A DNA stretch of 64,000 nt from Marinifilaceae bacterium (GCA_025210485.1 JAOARN010000121.1:1-64000), one strand, 5' to 3'; counted from the first letter of the stretch, positions 28,835 to 39,443 are shown. Numbers and translations are program-made. Notes: generated by a model not told the origin, from the sequence alone.

Positions 28835-29512
28835 TTATTTTCTTTCTCTAAGTAAAATTTCATCAATCATACCATATTCAAGAGCCTCTTGAGAAGTCAT
28901 CCAATAATCTCTATCTGAGTCTTTTTCAACTTTATCAAAAGCTTTTCCTGAATGATCTGAGAGAATAGTATACAATTCTTTTTTCAGTTTTTGAATTTCT
29001 CTGGCTGTTATCTCAATATCAGAAGCTTGTCCTTGAGCTCCACCCATAGGTTGATGTATCATAACTCGAGAGTGTTTTAAAGCTGATCTTTTACCATGAG
29101 CACCAGCAGCAAGCAAAACAGCACCCATTGAAGCTGCCATTCCAGTACATATAGTAGCTACATCACATTTGATATACTGCATAGTATCATATATTCCAAG
29201 TCCAGCATATACTGATCCACCAGGAGTATTGAAATAAATCTGAATATCTTTTTCTGGATCAGTTGATTCTAAAAATAATAATTGAGCCATAATTATATTA
29301 GCTACATAATCATCAATAGGAACCCCAAGAAAGATAATTCTATCCATCATTAATCTAGAGAAGACATCCATAGAAGCTACATTAAGTTGTCTTTCCTCAA
29401 TAATGGTTGGTGAAATATAACTATTTGTAACAGAAGTATACTTGTCAAGACTTAGGCTGCTAATACCCATATGACCTTTAGCAAATTTTTCAAATTCATT
29501 ATTTGATCTCAT
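28835..29512 (-). CDS. clpP: ATP-dependent Clp protease proteolytic subunit
   Basis: 225 residues. Serine protease with nucleophile Ser128 in GMAASMGAVL, catalytic His153 in MIHQPMGGAQG and Asp in the later SDRDYW segment (about 203). The N-terminal extension of ~35 residues before IEERQL is likely processed. Partner of ClpX. Confidence 0.97.
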   Translation of the reverse strand: MRSNNEFEKFAKGHMGISSLSLDKYTSVTNSYISPTIIEERQLNVASMDVFSRLMMDRIIFLGVPIDDYVANIIMAQLLFLESTDPEKDIQIYFNTPGGSVYAGLGIYDTMQYIKCDVATICTGMAASMGAVLLAAGAHGKRSALKHSRVMIHQPMGGAQGQASDIEITAREIQKLKKELYTILSDHSGKAFDKVEKDSDRDYWMTSQEALEYGMIDEILLRERK

Positions 29513-29575
29513 CTTATTTTAGTTTTTGTTATATACAGGTTTAAATTTTATTAATTTGCGAATTAATCCTATTAC

Positions 29576-29583
29576 CAAATTTA
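29576..29583 (-). promoter_or_regulatory. Candidate -7 promoter element for clpP
   Basis: Minus strand TAAATTTG, a match to TAnnTTTG, 63 nt before the clpP ATG. Confidence 0.4.
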
Positions 29584-29925
29584 CTATTTATTTGGTTTAT
29601 AGTAATAAATATATTTTATATATACGATAAAAAAAAACAGTGTTTTAAAATTGGATTATATAAAAATCAGAAATATAGATTGATATAATGGTCGGTTGCG
29701 AATAATATATATGCAAAAGTTTACAATCTTTTCATCCTCAAATATAATATTTATTAACACATTTCATGAAATTAAAATATTAAATATCTTTTATTGATTT
29801 TTTTTATTTCCAGATTGTATTCTACGATGATTCTTAAATTACAACACAAATACTTGATTTACAGAAATAAGCAATAATACAATTAGTCAATATTAAAAAA
29901 AACTTCCCAACTGAATCATGAAAAT
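29584..29925. other. Divergent clpP/dnaE intergenic region
   Basis: About 340 bp of AT-rich DNA between the two promoters. No gene, hairpin or RNA is visible. Confidence 0.35.
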
Positions 29926-29956
29926 TTTGTGATACTTATTCATTGCATTATTTTTG
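29926..29956 (+). promoter_or_regulatory. Consensus Bacteroidetes promoter for dnaE
   Basis: TTTG (29926-29929), 19-nt spacer, TATTTTTG (29949-29956): a perfect match to the TTTG-N19-TAnnTTTG promoter used by the primary sigma factor of Bacteroidetes. Expected transcription start about 5 nt further, giving a leader of ~24 nt before the ATG at 29985. This also argues against using the in-frame ATG at 29943, which lies inside the promoter. Confidence 0.7.
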
Positions 29957-29984
29957 TCAGTCAATTCTAATCAATCTAGTTTTC

Positions 29985-32900
29985 ATGAGTTCATTCGTAC
30001 ACTTACATGTTCATTCGCAATATTCAATATTAGATGGAGCCACAAGCATATCAGGTCTAATCAATAAAGCAATATCTGAAAAAATGCCAGCAATAGCACT
30101 AACCGATCATGGTAATATGTTTGGAGCCAAACACTTTCACGATGAAGCTACAAAGAAAGGCATAAAACCAATTATTGGAATAGAAGCTTATGTTGCTCGA
30201 AGAGATAGATTTCAAAAATCATCGAAGGAAGATAGAGCTGGTTATCACCTTATAATATTGGCGAAAAACAAGCAAGGTTACCACAACTTAATGAAACTTG
30301 CTTCTTTTGCTTATATTGATGGATTTTACTATAAACCAAGAATTGATCGCGAACTATTAGAAAAATATAGCGAAGGCTTAATAATAAGTTCAGCTTGTCT
30401 GGGTGGAGAAATTCCACAAAACATTATGTCGGGAAATATAGAAGCGGCTAAAGAGGCTATCACATGGTATAAGAATATATTCAAGGACGACTTCTATTTG
30501 GAAGTAATGAGACATAAAACGAATGACCCTATCATGAATGCAAACATTTATGATAATCAAGAATTGTGTAACAAAAAGATATTAGAATTAGCAGAGGAAT
30601 TTAATCTAAAAGTAATTGCAACAAACGACACCCACTTTTTGAATAAAGAAGATGCTGACGCCCACGATTTACTTATATGCCTTAATACAGGAAAAGATTT
30701 GGATGACCCCTCTCGTATGAGATATACAAAACAAGAATATGTAAAGTCTGTTGAAGAAATGCAAGACTTGTTTTCGGATATGCCAAATGTAGTAGAAAAT
30801 ACACTTGAAATCGCAGAAAAGGTCGAGGAATATAAATTAAATATAGAACCATTGATGCCTGATTTCCCCCTACCTGAAGGCTTTGATGATCCAGATGATT
30901 ATCTGAAACACCTAACATATGAAGGTGCAAAGGATAGATGGGGAGATGATTTAACTCCAGAGATTCAAGAGCGTCTAGACTTTGAATTGGAAACAATAAG
31001 GAAGATGGGCTTTCCTGGCTACTTTTTAATAGTTTGGGATTTTATAAAAGCAGCCCGTGATATGGGAGTAATTGTAGGTCCAGGTCGTGGATCCGCAGCA
31101 GGCTCAGCCGTTGCATATTGCATAAAGATTACAAATATAGACCCAATTAAATACGATCTTCTTTTTGAGCGTTTCTTGAATCCTGATCGTATTTCTATGC
31201 CCGATGTGGATATTGACTTTGATGATGATGGTAGACAACAAGTTCTTGACTGGGTAACCGAAAAATATGGTCACGAAAGAGTATCCCATATTGTTACTTT
31301 TGGGACAATGGCTGCAAAAATGGCAATTAGAGACGTTGCACGAGTACTAAAATTACCTCTACAAGATGCAGATCATTTGGCTAAACTAGTGCCCGAAGGA
31401 CCAAAAGTTAGTTTGAGTAAAGCTTTTGCAGAAGAGCCAGAATTAGCAGAAGCAAAAAATTCTCCAAATCAATTAATTGCACAAACATTAAAATTTGCAG
31501 AAACCTTAGAAGGTTCAGTACGCCAAACAGGAGTTCATGCTTGTGGTGTAATTATTGGTAAAGATAGTCTTACAGAACACATACCAGTAATGAGAGCCAA
31601 CGACTACCATTTACTTATAACTCAATACGATGGTAGATTTGTTGAGCCTGTAGGAATGTTAAAGATGGATTTCCTAGGGTTGAAAACTTTATCTATAATA
31701 AAGGATACAATAGCTAATATAAAACTATCAAGAGGTATAGATGTAGATATAGACAAGGTAGAACTTGCAGACAAAAAAACATTTGATCTTTTTTCAAGAG
31801 GCGAAACAACAGGTATATTCCAGTTTGAATCCCCTGGTATGAAGAAACATCTTAGAGCACTAAAACCAAATAGATTTGAGGATTTGGTTGCTATGAATGC
31901 CCTTTACCGACCTGGACCAATGGAGTACATCCCTTCATTTATTAAAAGGAAACATGGTCAAGAAGATATAGTATATGATCATCCACTAATGGAAAATTAC
32001 CTCAAAGACACCTATGGCATTACAGTTTACCAAGAACAGGTAATGCTTCAATCGAGGCTTTTGGGAGGATTTACAAGAGGTATGTCCGACTCATTGAGAA
32101 AAGCTATGGGTAAGAAGGTAAAAGAAATGATGGATGAACTGAAAGTCAAATTCGTTGATGGATGTCATAATAATCCAGAATTCATGGAGCCATGCGGAAA
32201 TGACATAGAAAAAGCAGATGTAATTATAGAAAAAATATGGAAAGACTGGGAAGCTTTCGCAAAATATGCATTTAATAAATCACACTCGGTATGTTATGCC
32301 TATATCGCATATCAAACAGGATTTTTAAAAGCACATTATCCTGCCGAATTTATGGCAGCAGTTTTAAGTCGTAACCTTTCAGATATAACCAAGGTCACCA
32401 TTTTTATGGATGAATGTAAGCGAATGGGTTTAAAAGTACTTGGTCCTGATGTTAATGAATCGCATGCAAGATTTACGGTAAATAAAGACGGTGCTATTCG
32501 ATTTGGATTAGCCGCAGTAAAGGGAGTTGGAGAAAGTGCAGTAGAAAACTTGATAAAGACAAGAGAACAAGGCTCGTTTAAAGATATCTTTGATTTCGTA
32601 GAAAGAGTAAGCCTAAAAACTCTTAACAAACGAACAATGGAAAATATTGCAATGGCTGGAGGTTTTGATAGTTTCGAACTTAATAGAAGTCAATATTTTG
32701 CCTTGGATGATACGGATAAAATATTTATAGAGAGATTGAGCAAATATGGTAGCAAAGTTCAAAATGAAAAAAATACAATTCAAGCAAGTTTATTTAGTAA
32801 CATGGATGAATTCCAGATTGAACATCCCAAAATACCTCAGTGCGAGGACTGGAATAAACTAGAGAAACTAAATAAAGAAAAATCACTTATTGGAATATAT

Positions 32901-33506
32901 CTATCAGCACATCCATTGGATGATTATAAATTAGATATAGAATCATTTTGTAATGCACGATTATCTGAATTAAACAATAATTTAGAGCAATTTAAAGATA
33001 AGGATGTATCAATTGCAGGTATGGTAACATCGGTGCGAAGAGGCACCACAAAGACTGGCAATCCATTTGCAATCATACACATAGAAGATTTTTCAGACTC
33101 ATTTGAACTTGCCTTTTTTGGACGAGATTACATAGATTTTGGCAACTTTCTAATTGAGGATTTGTCTATTTTTATAGATGGTAGAGTTCAGAAACGAAGC
33201 TGGCCAAAAGATTCAGAAGAATTAGAATTTAAAATAAAATCAATATCTTTGTTGAATGAGGTTCGTGATAATAAATTAAAAGAGATAACCCTTGATATTT
33301 CAGTTGAAGATTTAACGGAGAAGTTAGTAGTAGAACTCGCTAACTTTTTTGAAGAGAATAAAGGTAATGTAAAACTAAATTTTAATATATTTGACAAAGA
33401 AAACGTCAAGGTGAAGATGTTCTCTAGATCCTGCAAGATTAATATCACAGATGATGTTCTTAATTTCTTTAGAGAAACAGCGGGTGTGGAATTTAAAATT
33501 AATTAA
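29985..33506 (+). CDS. dnaE: DNA polymerase III subunit alpha
   Basis: 1173 residues from ATG 29985 (MSSFVHLHVHSQYSILDGA). The N-terminal PHP domain shows HLHVHSQYS and LTDHGNMFG. The polymerase core carries GPGRGSAAGS and the catalytic aspartates in PDVDIDFDDDGRQ, followed by the Tudor-like AMGKK and fingers segments. The C-terminal part has HhH and OB-fold (VSIAGMVTSVRRGTTKTGNPFAIIHIED) domains. It is the replicative polymerase, DnaE1-type. The downstream trxA begins 48 nt later. Confidence 0.97.
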   Translation: MSSFVHLHVHSQYSILDGATSISGLINKAISEKMPAIALTDHGNMFGAKHFHDEATKKGIKPIIGIEAYVARRDRFQKSSKEDRAGYHLIILAKNKQGYHNLMKLASFAYIDGFYYKPRIDRELLEKYSEGLIISSACLGGEIPQNIMSGNIEAAKEAITWYKNIFKDDFYLEVMRHKTNDPIMNANIYDNQELCNKKILELAEEFNLKVIATNDTHFLNKEDADAHDLLICLNTGKDLDDPSRMRYTKQEYVKSVEEMQDLFSDMPNVVENTLEIAEKVEEYKLNIEPLMPDFPLPEGFDDPDDYLKHLTYEGAKDRWGDDLTPEIQERLDFELETIRKMGFPGYFLIVWDFIKAARDMGVIVGPGRGSAAGSAVAYCIKITNIDPIKYDLLFERFLNPDRISMPDVDIDFDDDGRQQVLDWVTEKYGHERVSHIVTFGTMAAKMAIRDVARVLKLPLQDADHLAKLVPEGPKVSLSKAFAEEPELAEAKNSPNQLIAQTLKFAETLEGSVRQTGVHACGVIIGKDSLTEHIPVMRANDYHLLITQYDGRFVEPVGMLKMDFLGLKTLSIIKDTIANIKLSRGIDVDIDKVELADKKTFDLFSRGETTGIFQFESPGMKKHLRALKPNRFEDLVAMNALYRPGPMEYIPSFIKRKHGQEDIVYDHPLMENYLKDTYGITVYQEQVMLQSRLLGGFTRGMSDSLRKAMGKKVKEMMDELKVKFVDGCHNNPEFMEPCGNDIEKADVIIEKIWKDWEAFAKYAFNKSHSVCYAYIAYQTGFLKAHYPAEFMAAVLSRNLSDITKVTIFMDECKRMGLKVLGPDVNESHARFTVNKDGAIRFGLAAVKGVGESAVENLIKTREQGSFKDIFDFVERVSLKTLNKRTMENIAMAGGFDSFELNRSQYFALDDTDKIFIERLSKYGSKVQNEKNTIQASLFSNMDEFQIEHPKIPQCEDWNKLEKLNKEKSLIGIYLSAHPLDDYKLDIESFCNARLSELNNNLEQFKDKDVSIAGMVTSVRRGTTKTGNPFAIIHIEDFSDSFELAFFGRDYIDFGNFLIEDLSIFIDGRVQKRSWPKDSEELEFKIKSISLLNEVRDNKLKEITLDISVEDLTEKLVVELANFFEENKGNVKLNFNIFDKENVKVKMFSRSCKINITDDVLNFFRETAGVEFKIN

Positions 33507-33554
33507 TTTGCAATATAAAATATTTAAACAAACAATACTTAAAATTAGATTATT

Positions 33555-33929
33555 ATGAGTGATAATGTTAAAGCAATTGAAGGAACTGATGCTAATATTG
33601 AAGAAATTCTAGCTGCAGGAGAACCTGTCCTTATTGATTTTTGGGCTGAGTGGTGTGGACCATGTAGAATGTTAAGTCCTGTTGTGGATGAGTTAGTAGA
33701 AGATTATCAAGGAAGAGTTAAAATCGTAAAAGTTGACGTAGATGCTAATCCTGCTATAGCTGCTAAATATGGAATCAGAAATATTCCTACAATATTATTT
33801 TTGAAAAATAATGAAATTGTAGATAAACAAGTTGGTGCGGCTGCAAAACAAGCACTTCAAGAAAAGTTGAACGCTATTATTGCCGGAAATTCAGCAACTG
33901 ATGCAGCAGCTAGTCCAGCAACTGAATAA
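33555..33929 (+). CDS. trxA: Thioredoxin
   Basis: 124 residues with redox-active W-C-G-P-C (Cys34, Cys37) in DFWAEWCGPCRML and the cis-proline loop RNIPTILFLK. General disulfide reductant. The C-terminal Ala/Thr-rich tail (NSATDAAASPATE) is a short extension beyond the usual ~105-110 residues. Followed by a strong terminator. Confidence 0.96.
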   Translation: MSDNVKAIEGTDANIEEILAAGEPVLIDFWAEWCGPCRMLSPVVDELVEDYQGRVKIVKVDVDANPAIAAKYGIRNIPTILFLKNNEIVDKQVGAAAKQALQEKLNAIIAGNSATDAAASPATE

Positions 33930-33985
33930 TATTAAAATATAAATTTGTAATTGAATAAAATTCACTTATAAATTTTACTATATAT

Positions 33986-34020
33986 AAAAATACCCAGTGA
34001 AAAGTCACTGGGTATTTTTA
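33986..34020 (+). terminator. Rho-independent terminator after trxA
   Basis: AAAAATACCCAGTGA ... TCACTGGGTATTTTT, a long perfect stem with a 4-5 nt loop and a T-run. Confidence 0.88.
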
Positions 34021-34047
34021 TATGTAAATTCTTAAGCTAATAAATTT

Positions 34048-34887
34048 ATGAAAATATATAATATAGAAACAGGAAATTTTAAATGTGATGGTGGTGCTAT
34101 GTTTGGCGTAGTGCCTAAATTTATGTGGTCAAATAAATATGAGGCTGATGATGAGAATTTATGTAAATGTTCCTTGAGAAGTCTTTTAATAGAAAAGGAT
34201 AATCGACTAATACTTATAGACACAGGAACAGGAGATAAGCAAAGCGATAAGTTTTTTAAATCACAACATTTATTTGGGGATGATAATTTAATAAAGTCCT
34301 TAAAAAATATAGGATATAAGCCTCAACAAATAACTGATGTTATATTTACTCATTTGCATTTTGATCACTGTGGAGGTGCTGTAAAATATGATGACAATAA
34401 TGAATTAATTCCTGTCTTTGAGAATGCAAATCATTGGCTAAGTAAATCTCAGTGGGAAAACTATATAAAACCAAATAACAGAGAAGCCGATTCATATTTT
34501 AAAGAAAATATCATGCCTTTATATGAAAGAGGGATGTTGAAATTTGTAGAAGAGGATATTGAAATAATTGAAGGCATAAGACTAAATCATTTTTATGGAC
34601 ATAGCTCAGGTTTACTAGCATCCTACATTGATTATAATGGAAAAACTATAGTTTTTACTAGCGATTTTATACCTACAGCAGCAAATATGAATCCTAAATG
34701 GATTTCAGCATATGATACTCAGCCTATTGTAAGTTTAAAAGAAAAAGAAGATTTCTTACAGGAAGCTTTTGAAAATGATTACATCATTGTTTTTCAGCAC
34801 GATTACTATAATCAATGTGGTAAAGTCAAGAAAACAGATAGAGGTATTAAGTTTGACAAAGGTTTTAACTTGAGTGAAGTTCTCTAA
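34048..34887 (+). CDS. MBL-fold metallohydrolase
   Basis: 279 residues. The zinc-binding motif is T-H-L-H-F-D-H-C-G-G (about 104-113); further metal ligands are HFYGHSSG (about 194) and VFTSDFIP, and the late FQHDYY. Similar enzymes hydrolyse lactones, thioesters or phosphate esters; the substrate cannot be read. It begins just after the trxA terminator, probably as its own unit. Confidence 0.85.
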   Translation: MKIYNIETGNFKCDGGAMFGVVPKFMWSNKYEADDENLCKCSLRSLLIEKDNRLILIDTGTGDKQSDKFFKSQHLFGDDNLIKSLKNIGYKPQQITDVIFTHLHFDHCGGAVKYDDNNELIPVFENANHWLSKSQWENYIKPNNREADSYFKENIMPLYERGMLKFVEEDIEIIEGIRLNHFYGHSSGLLASYIDYNGKTIVFTSDFIPTAANMNPKWISAYDTQPIVSLKEKEDFLQEAFENDYIIVFQHDYYNQCGKVKKTDRGIKFDKGFNLSEVL

Positions 34888-35199
34888 TAGCCAACATATC
34901 TTTATGTTTAATATTTAAAGATTTAGGAGTTAATTATCATAAATTTATTTTAATTCTTAAATCTTATTTTATTCTATACTGTAAAATAAATATTAATCTT
35001 TCTTGTATTTATATTTGTTGTATATTATTTGACAGTACTATATTCCATTAATTTAAATATTCGTTAAGATATAACAAACATAGATATAACATTATAATTT
35101 CCTAATTTAAGTTCAATATCTTTATCTAGAAGCTAATTAATTTTGTGTTTTTTCATTTTATTATGCTAAATTTATAAAAGTGATTCAAGCTTAGTTAAA
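34888..35199. other. Intergenic region, no gene
   Basis: AT-rich gap of ~310 bp between two same-strand genes. It marks a unit boundary; neither a terminator nor a consensus promoter with both halves is clear. Confidence 0.35.
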
Positions 35200-35210
35200 T
35201 ATATTTGCAT

Positions 35211-36824
35211 ATGGGAAAAAAGATAGGGGTAATTATTGGGGCAGGTCCAGCTGGCCTCAGTCTAGCCTATGAATTAATCACGAGAACAGATATAAAACCT
35301 ATTGTAATTGAGAAAAGCTCCTATATGGGAGGTATATCTAGAACAGTAGATTACAAAGGAAATAAAATTGATATTGGAGGTCATCGTTTTTATTCAAAGT
35401 CAGAACGTGTAGTAGAATGGTGGTCAAATATTTTGCCAAAGCAATCAAAAATAAGCATAGAGGATAAAATTCTAAAAGAAATTTATCCCGAATACCTCCA
35501 CAATAAAAACCTAGCTCCTAATGGAGCCGATCCAGAAAAAACTAATAAACTTTTTCTTATTAGAAATAGATTATCGCGCATATTATTTCTCTCTAAACTT
35601 TTTAATTATCCAATAAGTCTAAGTTGGAACCTATTTGTAAACATTGGACCTGTACGAATATTAAACATCTTAATTTCGTACTTATATAGAAAAATATATC
35701 CGTTAAAAGTAAAATCATTAGAGGATTTTTTTAAAAATAATTTTGGGGATGTTTTATATAAAATATTTTTTAAAGATTATACAGAGAAAGTATGGGGTGT
35801 ACCATGCTCTGAAATTCCTCCCGAATGGGGAAATCAAAGAGTAAAGCAGCTTTCAGTTATGGAAAGCTTAAAACATGCGCTTAAAAAATGGAAAAACGGA
35901 AGCCTAGAAAACAAAAATACTGTTACAAGTCTAATTGGAGAGTTTCTTTATCCAAAGTATGGACCAGGAATGCTTTGGGAAGAAGTTGCTAGATTAATTA
36001 AAGAAAAAGGTGGGGAAATATATATAAATTCAGAATGTATCGATATTAAATTAGATTCAGAAAGAGTTAGTTCTATCTCTTATATTGATTCAACAGGTCT
36101 TCAGCATCTATCAGCTAACTATGTATTTTCAACCATGCCAATATCTGAATTATTTAATGCAATAGGCAAAAACAACCTACCCGAGCCCATTTATAACATA
36201 TCTCAAAATCTTCAATACAGATCATTCATAACCGTTGGTTTATTATTAAATAAATTAAAATTAAAGAATCAGTCTGGTTTAAAAACAGTTAATAATGTAA
36301 TTCCAGACAATTGGATTTATATACAAGAAAAGAACATAAAATGTGGAAGGGTTCAGATATTCAACAATTGGTCTCCCTATATGGTTAAAGATATAAATAA
36401 AGTTTGGATTGGCTTGGAGTATTTTTGTGACGAAAACGATGACCTATGGTCAATGAGCGAAACGGAAATGAAAAACTTTGCTATATCTGAAATGCACCAG
36501 ATTCAATTTATTGAAAAACAGGATATCATTGATTCTGTGGTAATTTCTTATCCTAAAACTTATCCATCTTATTTTGGAGAAGCATATAAGCACATTGATG
36601 AGATAATTGAATATGTAAATAAGATTCCAAATTTATTTTTATTAGGGCGAAACGGCATGCATAAATATAACAATATGGATCATAGTGTTTTATGCGCAAT
36701 GACAATTGTCGATAATCTATTATCTAATATCACCACCAAAGATAATTTATGGAAATTAGATACGGAAAAAATTCAATACGAATATCAAGAAACAAAAAAA
36801 GATGAAACTATTGCAAGCTTTTAA
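35211..36824 (+). CDS. FAD-dependent oxidoreductase (UDP-galactopyranose mutase/HemY-like superfamily)
   Basis: 537 residues from the ATG at 35211. The Rossmann FAD motif is [15 protein letters not shown] (about 8-22) and the [18 protein letters not shown] segment is shared by a group of FAD proteins found in polysaccharide loci. The C-terminal [20 protein letters not shown] is the second FAD-binding part. It overlaps the next gene, a membrane glycosyltransferase, by 23 nt, so they act together, probably in cell-surface glycan or lipid-linked sugar modification (inference). True substrate unknown. A TATATTTG at 35200-35207 lies only 3 nt before the start codon. Confidence 0.8.
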   Translation: MGKKIGVIIGAGPAGLSLAYELITRTDIKPIVIEKSSYMGGISRTVDYKGNKIDIGGHRFYSKSERVVEWWSNILPKQSKISIEDKILKEIYPEYLHNKNLAPNGADPEKTNKLFLIRNRLSRILFLSKLFNYPISLSWNLFVNIGPVRILNILISYLYRKIYPLKVKSLEDFFKNNFGDVLYKIFFKDYTEKVWGVPCSEIPPEWGNQRVKQLSVMESLKHALKKWKNGSLENKNTVTSLIGEFLYPKYGPGMLWEEVARLIKEKGGEIYINSECIDIKLDSERVSSISYIDSTGLQHLSANYVFSTMPISELFNAIGKNNLPEPIYNISQNLQYRSFITVGLLLNKLKLKNQSGLKTVNNVIPDNWIYIQEKNIKCGRVQIFNNWSPYMVKDINKVWIGLEYFCDENDDLWSMSETEMKNFAISEMHQIQFIEKQDIIDSVVISYPKTYPSYFGEAYKHIDEIIEYVNKIPNLFLLGRNGMHKYNNMDHSVLCAMTIVDNLLSNITTKDNLWKLDTEKIQYEYQETKKDETIASF

Positions 36825-38388
36825 GTCAAATCATAATCTATTTTATCTAATTCCTATATTATTATTATACCTTATTGTTCAAATTAATGTCTTCGACAAA
36901 AGAGTTGATCCCAATGGTGATAATATTCGTTATTTCAACATGGCTAAATCCATTTCCAAAGGTTATGGATATTCTAACATGTTAACTGCAGATAAAAAGC
37001 CTATAAGTACTGCAAGTCCAGCATACCCTTTGATAATGGCAGTTCCAATGCTGTTTACTAATTCTGTAATAGTTCAAAAGGTAATGAACAGTATATTCCT
37101 TGGAATATCAATAATTCTGTTATATTATTTACTCTTGTATTATATAGATAATAAAATAATTATTACCATAAGCCTGATTCTTTTATCGGTGAATGACATT
37201 GTATTAGCTTTTACAAACAAAATGATGACCGAACCATCATATATACTTTTTTCCATAATTATAATATATCTATTTCATAAATTTTGCTATCGAAAGACAA
37301 GTCCAATTATATACAAGGATAGTATCTTCTTAGCTCTGATTTTATTGTCTTCTTTCATATTTCATATAAGATTTCAGTCCATAGCTCTTGTATTAGCAAT
37401 TCTTTTATGTCTTATATTACTAAAAAAAAATAGGCATGCTATATTATATTTTTCTGTATTTTGCATCTCTTCATTACCCTGGATTATACGGAATAAAATA
37501 TACAATCTTAATTCCGTAAGTTATTTTGATAAAATAATGGCTAAAAATATGTGGCGAGTGGAAGAAGGGCGGTTAGATTTTATAGAATTTATTGTAAGGT
37601 TTTTTAAAAATATAAATATGCTTATATCTAGAGCTATTCCTGATTCTATTATCCCTTCATATAATCCAAGTTATCAAGTAGACTATCGATTTTGGGAATT
37701 TATTATTGGTTATTCTGTCCTTGCTATAATAATATTTGGCTTGTGGGTAATACTTAAGAAAAAGGCAATATTTATTTTAAGCTATATTTTTATTACCCTT
37801 TCCATAATATCATCATGGTCAGCACCTAGCGAAGATAGATATCTAGTAGGTATTGTTCCAGTACTAATCATTTTTTTTATTAGTGGTATATCATTTATAC
37901 TTAAAAAAACAATATCGGTTAGATTTGATATTCCTAATAAGAAATATTTATCAATCATAATGATCGGTATATTGTTACTGTCTTCAAAGAATATAATTTC
38001 TGATATTGGATATAGGGATAAAAAAATGGAGAAATCTTACAAGTGGGTTTATACCAATTATATAAAAATAGCCAATATGTTTAAATCTAAATATCCTAAA
38101 GGCAAAATTATTGTTGCAACCCGAAAACCAACTGTCTTTAACCTTTATTCTGACTGTTATAGTATCAGATACCCGATGACCGATAACCCAAAGGAGGTAC
38201 TAGAAAAATTAGTAGAAGATAAAGTAGACTACCTTGTTGTAAGTACTGTATATAACTCTGTGAATTATATTTTGAAAACCTGTAAAAGATATGAAAACCT
38301 ATTTCACTTGGTTTATATGGAAAAAAAGCCAGATATTTTTGTAATTAAGTTTGATAAATTAAAAGCAAAATATTATTTGGACAATTAG
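36802..38388 (+). CDS. Multi-pass membrane glycosyltransferase (GT39/ArnT-like)
   Basis: 528 residues with about eleven transmembrane helices, and the first large loop [24 protein letters not shown] typical of the GT-C superfamily (acidic residues plus the Y/F-G-Y-S region). GT-C enzymes use polyprenyl-phosphate sugars as donors. The C-terminal ~110 residues form a soluble tail without a recognised motif. Starts within the end of the FAD gene. It is followed by a decayed insertion sequence. Confidence 0.78.
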   Translation: MKLLQAFKSNHNLFYLIPILLLYLIVQINVFDKRVDPNGDNIRYFNMAKSISKGYGYSNMLTADKKPISTASPAYPLIMAVPMLFTNSVIVQKVMNSIFLGISIILLYYLLLYYIDNKIIITISLILLSVNDIVLAFTNKMMTEPSYILFSIIIIYLFHKFCYRKTSPIIYKDSIFLALILLSSFIFHIRFQSIALVLAILLCLILLKKNRHAILYFSVFCISSLPWIIRNKIYNLNSVSYFDKIMAKNMWRVEEGRLDFIEFIVRFFKNINMLISRAIPDSIIPSYNPSYQVDYRFWEFIIGYSVLAIIIFGLWVILKKKAIFILSYIFITLSIISSWSAPSEDRYLVGIVPVLIIFFISGISFILKKTISVRFDIPNKKYLSIIMIGILLLSSKNIISDIGYRDKKMEKSYKWVYTNYIKIANMFKSKYPKGKIIVATRKPTVFNLYSDCYSIRYPMTDNPKEVLEKLVEDKVDYLVVSTVYNSVNYILKTCKRYENLFHLVYMEKKPDIFVIKFDKLKAKYYLDN

Positions 38389-38479
38389 CTGTTTTTTGTT
38401 TCAAATCGCACCAATATTGCTTTGTAAGAGTCAAGCTATGCATTTGTTCTTTCTATAACAGATATTTATTGGTATAACA

Positions 38480-39115
38480 ACTCATCTAGTAATGAAATTT
38501 CATCTTAATATTACGTTTATTATTATCAATACTCCTAGAATTTCATGTTTGAAAAGAGAATTACAAAATTTAACTGTATCAAAACCAGCGTCATCTTTAA
38601 GGCAAAGACATCTACACAGATATTGGATTTTTTAAAAAATTCAATCATATCTTCAAAGTTTTCTATTGGTTCAAATGCATCATTATGATTTCCTGATATG
38701 GCTTCACTACGATCTATTGGTATACCATCACTATCATATGCAATTAACATATTACTTGTTTTATTCTTTTTCCTTCCTTGATAAGGTACTGCTTCTCCCC
38801 CACCTTATGCAGCTGTGTGAGTTCCATCTACCTGAACAGATAACATATCTAATGTCGATTTATGGTTTTCCAATAGTCTCTGCCATATTATATCCCAACT
38901 ACCATCTTTACAACATTTACGGTAATGGGTGTAAATACTATTCCAACTATATTTAACTCTTAAAAATTGTTTTATGGTATCTCACACCACTGACAGCCCG
39001 TTTTAAAACGATATCTGATGGACTTTACAAGCTCATAGAGTTTAACTTTACTATTATTCCATGTATTAACAAAGGCTAAATATGGCATATATATTTGTTA
39101 TTGTTTTAATTTCTA
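38480..39115 (-). pseudogene. Decayed IS5-family transposase
   Basis: Pieces of a DDE transposase are readable in all three minus frames: an N-terminal part PYLAFVNTWNNSKVKLYELVK, then RYRFKTGCQWCEIP with a frameshift near 38968, then IKQFLRVKYSWNSIYTHYRK, the first acidic motif VQVDGTHTAA followed by an in-frame TAA, GGGEAVPYQGRKKNKTSNML, and SGNHNDAFEPI. A second frameshift near 38617 splits the DDAGFDT motif; the end (NKRN) is lost. So at least two frameshifts, one stop and a 3' truncation. No terminal inverted repeats recognised. The flanks 38389-38479 and 39116-39293 hold nothing else. Confidence 0.85.
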
Positions 39116-39293
39116 ACATTCGCCATATCTTTATTAAGCATAATAATCATATAACTAAACTTAATCATACAAACGATTTAATTATATGTAATTTATGACT
39201 TTAAACAACTTCAACATATAAATAAACATTCAACTTAATATATTTGTTGTTTTGAACGTTATTTTTTTTCTTTTAAAAATAAGTTAAATAATA

Positions 39294-39325
39294 TTTGAAT
39301 AATTCATTTTATTAATATTAATTTG
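39294..39325 (+). promoter_or_regulatory. Candidate promoter of the thi operon
   Basis: TTTG at 39294-39297, 20 nt, then TTAATTTG at 39318-39325: one mismatch to TAnnTTTG. The predicted start (~39330) lies just before the riboswitch, which supports it. Confidence 0.45.
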
Positions 39326-39341
39326 CCAGTATATAATAAAC

Positions 39342-39412
39342 AAGGGGTGCCTTACGGCTGAGATCATACCCTCCGAACCTGAGCAGGTAATGCTGTTAAG
39401 GAATGTGAGACC
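39342..39412 (+). promoter_or_regulatory. TPP riboswitch (THI element)
   Basis: Conserved THI-box segments are present in order: GGGGTGCC, GGCTGAGAT, ACCCTCCGAACCTGA, GCAGGTAATGCTG and AAGGAA. This aptamer binds thiamin pyrophosphate and switches off thiamin genes. It precedes thiS and the rest of the thi operon. Confidence 0.95.
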
Positions 39413-39414
39413 AT

Positions 39415-39433
39415 AATTGTGCTCCCCACAATT
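39415..39433 (+). promoter_or_regulatory. Hairpin after the TPP aptamer, likely expression platform
   Basis: AATTGTG-CTCCC-CACAATT: a perfect 7-bp stem and 5-nt loop between aptamer and the thiS ATG at 39444, followed by the A/U-rich TAATTATT. It could act as a weak terminator or block translation initiation; which one is unproven. Confidence 0.4.
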
Positions 39434-39443
39434 TAATTATTCA

